DNA from: Actinomycetota bacterium
GTDB lineage: Bacteria; Actinomycetota; Actinomycetes; S36-B12; UBA5976
NCBI GenBank assembly: GCA_009704345.1
Contig: WLEH01000077.1
Location: forward strand, 1 to 5,865
DNA: 5,865 nt
Direction: 5' to 3'
Below the pieces are notes generated by a model. It had not been told where the DNA came from. It was given only the letters and a program-made list of their open reading frames with translations, and ran no database searches. A program made the position numbers and the translations under genes. Every line of letters begins with the position of its first letter. Position 1 is the stretch's first letter. Below, in pieces: positions 1 to 5,865 of the stretch.

Positions 1-585
1 GCCAGCAACTGAAATTGCTGTTCTGATATCTTCGTTAGTTGCAATTGGCTGTAACTGCTTAATCCATTCACAATCAAATTGAGCCAACTTGTCAAAGTCC
101 AGTAAGTGTTCGGCCAATAGATCATCTAAATTCAATAGCATTTCGACAAGTCGACCCGTGGAATAATCAAGTTGCGTTATCTCTAACTGGGTTTTGGCTA
201 AAACCTTAAGTGCTAATTGCGCTCGGGCTGAGTCGGTCAACGTTTTGTGATCAGGCTCAATTCCCAATATTGCGCCATGGTCAATAAGTAACTGTCTGGC
301 GAATGAATGATAAGTTGAAATTGTCGGCAATTGATCTTGAAATTCTTTACCTAGCTGCTTAGCAATTCGAGTGCGCAATTGACTAGCAGCTTTATTTGTA
401 AAAGTGAGTCCCAGAATCTGTTCCGGTTGAACTTGTCCAGAGTTAACTAGATGAACTACTCGAGCACTCATTACGGTAGTTTTTCCTGTGCCCGCACCAG
501 CAATAATTGCTAACGGCGATGACTCATACTTGGCCGCCGTTAGTTGCTCCTCACTTAACTTATCAAGACTAACTAGATCGCTCAT
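1..585 (-). CDS. adnB: AdnB-like ATP-dependent DNA helicase/nuclease subunit, N-terminal part (cut by window edge)
   Basis: This is the N-terminal 195 residues of a UvrD/Rep-type (SF1A) helicase that continues past base 1. Visible signatures in order are a Q motif (LSEEQLTAAK, residues 10-19), a fully canonical Walker A (AGAGTGKTT, 29-37, with K35), motif Ia (LTFTNKAA, 60-67) and motif Ib (STYHSFA, 90-96). Residues after about 97 belong to the helical 1B region and carry no clear motif. The start is the ATG at 585-583. It overlaps the TGA of the upstream gene by four bases and has an AGGTGA ribosome binding site four bases upstream. The identification as AdnB rather than UvrD or PcrA rests on context: it directly follows a gene for a UvrD-like motor fused to a RecB-like nuclease, the same order as adnA-adnB in mycobacteria. 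In the known complex AdnB is the main 3'-to-5' motor and also carries a C-terminal nuclease domain, which would lie outside this window. The SF1 helicase call is very safe; the AdnB name is a strong inference. Confidence 0.88.
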   Translation of the reverse strand, partial: MSDLVSLDKLSEEQLTAAKYESSPLAIIAGAGTGKTTVMSARVVHLVNSGQVQPEQILGLTFTNKAASQLRTRIAKQLGKEFQDQLPTISTYHSFARQLLIDHGAILGIEPDHKTLTDSARAQLALKVLAKTQLEITQLDYSTGRLVEMLLNLDDLLAEHLLDFDKLAQFDCEWIKQLQPIATNEDIRTAISVAG

Positions 586-3500
586 GCGTTCACCTGATCC
601 CCTTCTGGGACAGCTGGGCAAATATTGCGCACTTTGCAGTTTCGACAATGTGTCCCTGGTCGAGCAGGTAAATCCTCAGTAACAATTCGACCTTTAGCAG
701 TTTCAATTTCGTCAACTAACCATTGGGCATCTCCTAACTCTGGTGCTACCTGCTCTACTACTTGATCTTTCGCATTACGAGCCCGAATCTGGATCAGCTT
801 CGCGCTAACTGGAAGCTGCACTGGATTCATTTCATCACTAAGGCCGACGGCTAATTGATAGATCCCCAACTGGGAGTGTTCGGCCAAGTCGGCTTTTGTT
901 GGTTTTACTGCGCCGGTCTTGAAATCAATGACTTCTAATTCGTCTTTTTCATTTTTCTGCAACAGATCAATTTTGCCAACCAACGTAACCGCTAGATCAG
1001 CGTGTAATACTTCAAAGGAGACTTCAGCACCGAGTGTTTCGTTGGTATTTTCACTAATCCAAACATGTAATGCGCTTACCATGCGTATTGCTTCAGCTAA
1101 TTGCACCTTAGCTTGCCATGGCGCGTCAAATACTTCAGTTGGCCAAAGCTTAGTTAACTCTGCCACCGCCTGATCAGAAGTTAGCTTTTCAGCCACTATC
1201 TTCTGTGCGACAGCATGAATTGCAATGCCAATAACAGTGTTTGCAACCGGTTGATCCTTTATCCCGAGTTTACGTTCAAAGAACCATTGAGTTGGACAGC
1301 GGGTGATGCTTTCAAGCATTGAACCACTCACTCTTAGATCAGTTGAGGGACTCAGGAGGGGCTGATCAGACTGAGTTAAATCAGCAATAAACCACCATTG
1401 CGATGGTTGCGCTGGCATAAAGCGGATATCTGTTTGCTTTGCCAAATATCCCAGCCGATTTATCGCTGCACGCCGTAAGTTTTCTGATGCTGTTGAATCA
1501 ATTGCAGTTGCTCGTAATTGTGCGATAAGACCACGGGCAGTTAGCAAAGTTGGTGGCGCTGTAGAAGTCACTGGAGGTAATTGATAATTAACTAACAATG
1601 AAGATGGTGCAGTGCCTTGATCCATCTTTGAGTCGACAACCGAAATCACTAATTTTTTACGAGCTGTGGTAACTGCTGCTGCTGCTAAACGGCGCTCTTC
1701 TGCAAGTCGAACTCGTTGTTCATCTGTGTCCCTTGGCAAAATGATTGATTCTCGAACATTACCGGCAGGCCAAACTCCTTCCTGCAGATCAATTAGAAAA
1801 ACTAGTTTCCATTCTCGCCCTCGAGCACGATGCGCCGTGAGCACAGCCACACCAGTTACATCACGTTGAATCAGCACTTCACTTGCTGCATCCTGCTGCA
1901 TTAATTCATAAACAAAATCCGCTAAATCAGCTGACGATTTACTGGTCCGATCGGCTCGATCAGCAGCATCAAATAGCGCCAGCACTGCATCCAAGTCTCT
2001 ATCCGCACGCCTGCCAGCTGCTGTTGGCAATTTGGCCTGTGCTGCCAATCGAGTTGGCCAGTTCTGCCAACTCTCATCTGCGTCATAGCCAATCTGAGTT
2101 GCAATTTCCGGTTTTACTTTTGCTTGCCATAGCCACCATAGAGATTCAGCCAATGTTGAGGCTTTGAATGCCGTATCCGCCAACGAATGCAAAATTGCAG
2201 CTGATCTTCGAATTGGCTGCAGGACTGGATCAAAGGGTATTTGCGACAACAGCTTTGGTTCTCTTAGTGCAGCAGAAATAACTTCAACTGTGCTGCCATA
2301 CATACCAAAACTGCGTAACTTTTGTGCGGTATGACGAAGTTGTGCTGCACTCATCCCAACAATCTCACTTTGGGCAAAGCGAATTAATTGATCTGAATCA
2401 GCTTGCGCCAGTGGTTTAACAATTAGCTCGATCGCTGTTAATAACTGAGCTACTGCTGGATCTTTGGCTAAGGCAACATTGTCTGGTGTGAACTCAACGG
2501 GTATTGCTGCATCGGCAAGTGCTCGCCGCAACTCTCCCAGCGAACTAAATGATCTACCGATAACTGCAATATCACTGAATTGAAGATTCTCATTAACTTT
2601 TGCTTTCATTATTCGATCTACTATCAAGGCATCCCGAATTGCACTACTTGCAGCGACTTCAAAAACTACTTCACCAGGATCAGAATTTACATACTTAGGA
2701 TCTCGAAGCGCGGTCGCTTCTGCTGCATTTAGATCAGGTGCAATCGTGGTTGGCAAAAAGGTTTGGGCCAAGTTACCAATGTTTTCTCCATATCTAAAAA
2801 TCTTGTCCAATAAATGTACTTCTGGCAAAACTGCATCTCGATAAGATTTAGTTGTTTCAATTCCAACACCACGAAAACCGAGCACCGAAGCATCAGAATT
2901 CGAAGCGACCAGTGAGTATTTAGTCTGCTTTATCAACGCTATCAGCAAGCGTAATTGTGATGGATCAAAGTCATGCAGATCATCAACAATGATTGCACGG
3001 GGTGAAAACATGGCACGACTCTCCATGGCCGCTGAATCAATTAAGGTTGCGGACGCAAGATTTGCTTCAATGTAATTAACCTCGGCCCTCTGTTTTGCTT
3101 CTTGCATTAGCGATGTTGCAAATTGCAAAATAACCTTGTTGATTTCTGGGTCTGGATGCAATTGGTCACTGCTACGAGCCACATCTAGATATCTACGAAG
3201 ATCGCTTGCAAAGACTCGAGTGTTGATTGCCTGCTGCCAGCGTTGCGGCCAATTCAGTGACTTGCTCGCGACTAACTCTCTGATCCGAGCTTCTTGTGCC
3301 GGTCCAGTTAACATTGTTAAATTTACTTCTCCCGAGGTTTTAATCAACAACTCAGTTCGTAACATTGCATAGGCAATCGCAGATATGGTAAAAACTTTTG
3401 GCGTCAAAGTTGGATTTAAGTTGATTAACTTGGCTCGCAATTGGCTAGCTGAACTTCTACTCGCCGCAATAGCCCATACCTGTTCCACCCCAAACTCGCG

Positions 3501-3659
3501 CACCGCGGCCAACGCGGCGTGATGAACAGCGGTACTTCTTCCACTGCCTGCGGCACCTATTACTAAGTGATGCCCGGTTAATTGGGCAAAAGCATCCCGC
3601 TGCGCCGCGGTAAGTTGGATTTCAACCTCGGGGTTAGGCCAAGTTATCTGAAGTGCCAT
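582..3659 (-). CDS. adnA: AdnA-like motor-nuclease subunit (UvrD-like domain plus RecB-type nuclease), complete
   Basis: This complete gene encodes 1025 residues, close to the roughly 1050 of mycobacterial AdnA. Residues 1-670 follow the UvrD helicase plan. They hold a Q motif (LTAAQRDAF, 16-24), a Walker A-like loop (GAAGSGRST, 35-43), a Walker B-like IVDDLHD (224-230), a motif III relic ending GFRG (261-264), motif V (TAHRARGREW, 608-617) and a motif VI relic (654-670). Several catalytic positions are altered: R41 replaces the Walker lysine, DD replaces DE, and VTTAR replaces VTRAR. Residues about 778-1020 form a PD-(D/E)XK RecB-family nuclease: H815, D898 (in GKID), the IDFKTG motif with D912 and K914, and Q930 to Y934. 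C788 plus C1005, C1008 and C1014 (C-x2-C-x5-C) match the iron-sulfur staple of AddB/AdnA-type nucleases. The start is the ATG at 3659. The frame is open up to 3842, but those 61 codons overlap the divergent gene and show no helicase signature, whereas the Q motif begins just after the chosen start. No Shine-Dalgarno sequence precedes it. The partner is the overlapping adnB-like gene. The expected role is double-strand break resection in a heterodimer. Confidence 0.92.
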   Translation of the reverse strand: MALQITWPNPEVEIQLTAAQRDAFAQLTGHHLVIGAAGSGRSTAVHHAALAAVREFGVEQVWAIAASRSSASQLRAKLINLNPTLTPKVFTISAIAYAMLRTELLIKTSGEVNLTMLTGPAQEARIRELVASKSLNWPQRWQQAINTRVFASDLRRYLDVARSSDQLHPDPEINKVILQFATSLMQEAKQRAEVNYIEANLASATLIDSAAMESRAMFSPRAIIVDDLHDFDPSQLRLLIALIKQTKYSLVASNSDASVLGFRGVGIETTKSYRDAVLPEVHLLDKIFRYGENIGNLAQTFLPTTIAPDLNAAEATALRDPKYVNSDPGEVVFEVAASSAIRDALIVDRIMKAKVNENLQFSDIAVIGRSFSSLGELRRALADAAIPVEFTPDNVALAKDPAVAQLLTAIELIVKPLAQADSDQLIRFAQSEIVGMSAAQLRHTAQKLRSFGMYGSTVEVISAALREPKLLSQIPFDPVLQPIRRSAAILHSLADTAFKASTLAESLWWLWQAKVKPEIATQIGYDADESWQNWPTRLAAQAKLPTAAGRRADRDLDAVLALFDAADRADRTSKSSADLADFVYELMQQDAASEVLIQRDVTGVAVLTAHRARGREWKLVFLIDLQEGVWPAGNVRESIILPRDTDEQRVRLAEERRLAAAAVTTARKKLVISVVDSKMDQGTAPSSLLVNYQLPPVTSTAPPTLLTARGLIAQLRATAIDSTASENLRRAAINRLGYLAKQTDIRFMPAQPSQWWFIADLTQSDQPLLSPSTDLRVSGSMLESITRCPTQWFFERKLGIKDQPVANTVIGIAIHAVAQKIVAEKLTSDQAVAELTKLWPTEVFDAPWQAKVQLAEAIRMVSALHVWISENTNETLGAEVSFEVLHADLAVTLVGKIDLLQKNEKDELEVIDFKTGAVKPTKADLAEHSQLGIYQLAVGLSDEMNPVQLPVSAKLIQIRARNAKDQVVEQVAPELGDAQWLVDEIETAKGRIVTEDLPARPGTHCRNCKVRNICPAVPEGDQVNA
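590..595 (-). promoter_or_regulatory. Ribosome binding site of the adnB-like gene, inside the end of adnA
   Basis: On the minus strand AGGTGA lies four bases before the ATG at 585 and inside the last codons of the adnA-like gene. It supports this start over other candidates. Together with the ATGA overlap it suggests translational coupling, which would help keep the two subunits in equal amounts. Confidence 0.7.
1674..1685 (-). repeat. Four-unit GCA trinucleotide run within helicase motif VI of adnA
   Basis: Four consecutive GCA codons encode A659 to A662, directly after the EERRL (654-658) of motif VI. Active UvrD-family helicases usually have aromatic or bulky residues here (of the type RL-F/Y-Y-V-A/G). 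The run is short, but it lies exactly where the motif has decayed. Confidence 0.6.
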
Positions 3660-3726
3660 TGGCTCATTGTGGCCATTCCCGGTGACATCTGCGGGATTTC
3701 CTTGCCTGACATGGCACGATGTACGC
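3660..3726. promoter_or_regulatory. Divergent intergenic spacer between adnA and the membrane protein gene
   Basis: This 67-base spacer must hold the promoters of both diverging genes unless the sites lie inside the coding regions. I see no Shine-Dalgarno sequence before either start and no good -35/-10 pair with standard spacing. A CACAAT hexamer (3671-3666, minus strand) and a CACGAT hexamer (3715-3720, plus strand) each end exactly six bases before their respective start codons. That is where the -10 box of a leaderless transcript would lie, but both have C in place of the highly conserved first T of TANNNT. The promoter reading is therefore tentative. The existence of a divergent regulatory region follows from the gene layout. 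Confidence 0.35.
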
Positions 3727-5865
3727 GTGAGCAGCCATTCGACTCGAGTTCGCCGGCCTATTGATCTGGCCCGGCTGCTGCTTGTCATTGGCATCGGTGC
3801 GGCAATTTTCGCTGCCGGAAATTTGGCCGCCCAAACCACCACCGGCTTGGAGTCAGACTTTGTTCAGGCTACCAGATTGCTGCCTGCTTTCATTGTCGCG
3901 ATCCTGACCGCAATTAGCGGCACCCTGGCGGTTTTGTTACCAGCTGCTTTTTTGATTCTAGGTTTAGCTGAGCGAAAGATTAGACTTTTACTTGAAGCGC
4001 ATTTAGCTGCTTTAATTGCGATCACTTCTGCAATTTTGAGCAATAACTTTATTGTTCAAACCGACAACGCCGAAATTTATGCAGTCTTTGTTGGTGGCGC
4101 GCAAGTTGTAGCAGCACCACCAATTAACACTTTGCTTGCTGCCACATTGGCAATGGCGGTTGTGCTGCGACTAACCGAGCGAAAAATCTGGTCAATTCTC
4201 ATCATTGGAATATCAACAACATTAGCTTGGTCGGTTGTGTTAGCTGTATCTGCAACTTTGATAGCCCAAGTCTTAAGTGCCATCGGTGGCATCATCTCAG
4301 GATTACTAGTTCGCACCCTGCTTGGCACGCCTTCAACCAGACCAACTTTATCTGCCATTGTTAACGAGATCTCTGAGTTTGGCTTGGCTGAAACTGACTT
4401 GGTTGAAGTTGCCCCAACTTTGTATCGAGCCACCTTAAGTTCAGGCCAGAAAGTAATACTTGAAATCTTGGATCGAGATGCTGATCGGGCTGGCTTTCTC
4501 TCGAGTTTTTGGCGAACGCTGCGCCTACGTGGTATCGAATCAGGCGCTGGCTTGGCGATGCGATCAAAGGCAGAACGTTTGATGTTGGCAAATCTTGCCG
4601 CTAAGAATGCCGGTATTGCAACTGCTGATTTGTACGCAGTAAAAGAAATATCAGCAGATGCAATTGTTTTGGTCAGAGAAGACCTTCAGTTATCTGAGAT
4701 ATCTTCAGAGGTTACCAACTTAGACCAAGTTATCAGCCAAGTTTGGCAAGAATTAAACCGATTACATCAAGCAGATATCGCCCATCGCCACGCTACCTTG
4801 GATTCATTTGGGCTAAAGGGCAATAAAGTAATGGTAGTTAATTTGGATTCAGCTGTTATTGCTGCATCTAAATTGCTGATGGCACTCGATGTAGCAGAGT
4901 TGTTATTAGCTACTTCACAACTAGTTGGTGCTAATCGCGCGGTAGCTCTCGCCACCCAATCATTATCTAATAGTAAAGTTTTCTATGCTGCTAGATTGCT
5001 GCAACCTATTGCAATGAGCGCAACCTCAAGAGCGAACTTAAGAGCGAATAAATCTAGTTTGATTGAGTTAAGAACTGCGTTAGCAGATCTTGGTTTTGAC
5101 CCAGAGCAAGAGCAATTGAACATCGAGCGACTTAAGCCACGCACTATCTTGTTGTTAACTATCTCGGTTGCCGCCGGATATGCGATATTGAATCAACTTG
5201 CAGAGGTTAATTTGATTAATCTCTTTACTTCTGCCGATGGTGGTTGGGTGCTAATTGCAATTGGATTCTCAGCGCTGACCTATGTGGGTGCAACTTTCGC
5301 CTTGACGGCTTTTTCTCCAACTCGAATTAGCTGGATGAAAACTCTGCTGGCGCATTTGGCTGGCAGTTTCATCACATTGATTACACCTTCATCGGTTGGC
5401 GCAGTTTCACTAAATGTTCGTTTCTTACAGCGCAGTGGACTTACCTCCGGTGCTGCTGGTGCAACTGTTGCGATGAGTCAGGTGGCCATGCTAGGCACTC
5501 ACTTGATTATGCTGATTGTGGTTAGCGTGATTGCTGGTACATCAACTGATCTAAGTTTTGATCCACCTCGCTGGGTAATTCTTACTATTACGTTGACAGT
5601 AGCACTGTTGATTTTATTGTTTACTATTCCCTTTGGGCGAAATTGGTTTTTAGATGTTACTGGAAACTTGAGAAAACAGATGGTGCCCGCTTTTGTAAAA
5701 GTAGTGAGCGAACCAAGACGATTATTGATTGCGAGCAGTAGCGGCGTTGCTATGAACCTCGCTTACATTGTCTGCTTAGTTGCTTCGATTAGGGCGTTTG
5801 GTGAATCCACTGAATTTGTTACGGTGGCATTTATTTATCTAGCTGGTGCAACTTTAGGCTCGCTA
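3727..5865 (+). CDS. Multi-pass membrane protein with kinase-like middle domain and LPG-synthase-type (UPF0104/YbhN) transmembrane domain, 3' end cut
   Basis: The frame is open for 713 codons to the window edge with no stop. From the GTG at 3727, residues 14-200 hold about six hydrophobic segments (near 14-35, 53-80, 87-105, 133-147, 154-178 and 182-199). Residues about 225-425 are soluble and resemble a RIO/AarF-type kinase fold: VILEILDRDADR (243-254), LHQADIAHRH (346-355), VVNLDSA (370-376) and LDVAELL (387-393). The residues expected for catalysis are missing, with E246 at the likely lysine position, H355 for the HRD aspartate, and NLD for DFG. From about 473 a second membrane domain begins, with segments near 473-490, 507-529, 539-553, 575-602, 616-636 and 666-690. 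It carries the TPSSVGAVSLNVRFLQRSGL stretch (553-572), typical of the lysylphosphatidylglycerol synthase membrane domain, which flips lipids in MprF. The likely place is the cytoplasmic membrane, perhaps in lipid or polymer translocation; the substrate is unknown. An alternative GTG at 3682 would add 15 residues. Neither start has a Shine-Dalgarno sequence. I know no fixed gene symbol. Confidence 0.82.
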   Translation, partial: MSSHSTRVRRPIDLARLLLVIGIGAAIFAAGNLAAQTTTGLESDFVQATRLLPAFIVAILTAISGTLAVLLPAAFLILGLAERKIRLLLEAHLAALIAITSAILSNNFIVQTDNAEIYAVFVGGAQVVAAPPINTLLAATLAMAVVLRLTERKIWSILIIGISTTLAWSVVLAVSATLIAQVLSAIGGIISGLLVRTLLGTPSTRPTLSAIVNEISEFGLAETDLVEVAPTLYRATLSSGQKVILEILDRDADRAGFLSSFWRTLRLRGIESGAGLAMRSKAERLMLANLAAKNAGIATADLYAVKEISADAIVLVREDLQLSEISSEVTNLDQVISQVWQELNRLHQADIAHRHATLDSFGLKGNKVMVVNLDSAVIAASKLLMALDVAELLLATSQLVGANRAVALATQSLSNSKVFYAARLLQPIAMSATSRANLRANKSSLIELRTALADLGFDPEQEQLNIERLKPRTILLLTISVAAGYAILNQLAEVNLINLFTSADGGWVLIAIGFSALTYVGATFALTAFSPTRISWMKTLLAHLAGSFITLITPSSVGAVSLNVRFLQRSGLTSGAAGATVAMSQVAMLGTHLIMLIVVSVIAGTSTDLSFDPPRWVILTITLTVALLILLFTIPFGRNWFLDVTGNLRKQMVPAFVKVVSEPRRLLIASSSGVAMNLAYIVCLVASIRAFGESTEFVTVAFIYLAGATLGSL
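5028..5048 (+). repeat. Two-copy 12-base direct repeat inside the membrane protein gene
   Basis: AAGAGCGAA occurs at 5028-5036 and again at 5040-5048, a period of 12 bases. It encodes a repeated R-A-N (residues 435-437 and 439-441) in the soluble linker between the kinase-like domain and the second membrane domain. It is in frame and probably a small local duplication in a tolerant linker. Confidence 0.5.

Noticed and set aside
1..585. The downstream helicase being UvrD1 or PcrA rather than AdnB.
   Set aside because: The visible motifs alone do not separate these, but the four-base overlap with an AdnA-like motor-nuclease gene, in the known adnA-adnB order, strongly favours AdnB.
3682..3684. 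The upstream GTG as start of the membrane protein.
   Set aside because: It adds 15 residues of unremarkable sequence and has no Shine-Dalgarno. The GTG at 3727 gives a short basic N-terminus just before the first membrane segment. It cannot be fully excluded.
488..3764. Several short frames of 60 to 94 codons within the adnA and adnB genes: six on the plus strand, and one on the minus strand (1922-2104) in a different reading frame.
   Set aside because: All fall inside well-supported helicase and nuclease coding sequence and have no motifs or ribosome binding sites of their own.
3660..3842. A 61-residue N-terminal extension of the adnA-like protein starting at the ATG at 3842.
   Set aside because: It would overlap the start of the divergent membrane protein gene by over 100 bases. 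It shows no helicase similarity, while the Q motif and Walker loop begin right after the ATG at 3659. The open frame is probably a by-product of the local high GC.
4077..4955. Three minus-strand open frames (4077-4433, 4361-4591, 4767-4955) opposite the membrane protein gene.
   Set aside because: They lie antisense to a continuous plus-strand frame with clear membrane segments and family motifs. Their compositions are those of antisense shadows, and they have no recognisable domains.
1..5865. A novel defence system, mobile element or CRISPR array.
   Set aside because: AdnA/AdnB-like helicase-nucleases can look like defence genes, but the tandem pair fits the housekeeping AdnAB repair machine. 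I saw no transposase, integrase, inverted-repeat pair or spaced direct repeats.

Overview
This window looks like a piece of a low-to-mid-GC actinobacterial chromosome. By eye the GC content is in the mid-40s percent. The gene content is typical of Actinobacteria: a tandem pair of UvrD-like motor subunits of the AdnA/AdnB type, and a large membrane protein that joins an N-terminal multi-pass domain, a kinase-like middle and a lysylphosphatidylglycerol-synthase-type membrane domain. AdnAB-type motor-nucleases in a genome of this GC content would fit streamlined freshwater Actinobacteria (Nanopelagicales, acI-like). That placement is inference from gene type and composition only.

Layout: bases 1-3659 are read from the minus strand as a two-gene operon. 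The upstream gene, adnA-like (3659 to 582), is complete. It encodes a UvrD-like motor followed by a RecB-type nuclease with an iron-sulfur cysteine set. The downstream gene, adnB-like (585 to beyond base 1), overlaps it by 4 bases (ATGA) and is cut by the window edge, so only its first 195 residues are seen. Bases 3660-3726 form a 67-base divergent spacer. From 3727 a plus-strand membrane protein gene runs open to the end of the window (713 codons, no stop).

Function: the two minus-strand products should form the AdnAB heterodimer, which in mycobacteria resects DNA double-strand breaks for recombination. The AdnA-like motor has lost several ATPase signatures (Walker A lysine, motif VI arginine) while its nuclease looks intact. 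The visible Walker A of the AdnB-like subunit is canonical, so AdnB is the likely motor. The divergent membrane protein has no evident link to DNA repair and probably acts in the cell envelope. Its kinase-like middle also appears to have lost catalytic residues.

I see no RNA genes, insertion sequences, CRISPR arrays, integration sites or terminators. The genes belong to known families. The points worth a second look are the two apparently dead nucleotide-binding domains, the GC peak over the shared 5' region, and the lack of Shine-Dalgarno sequences at both divergent starts.
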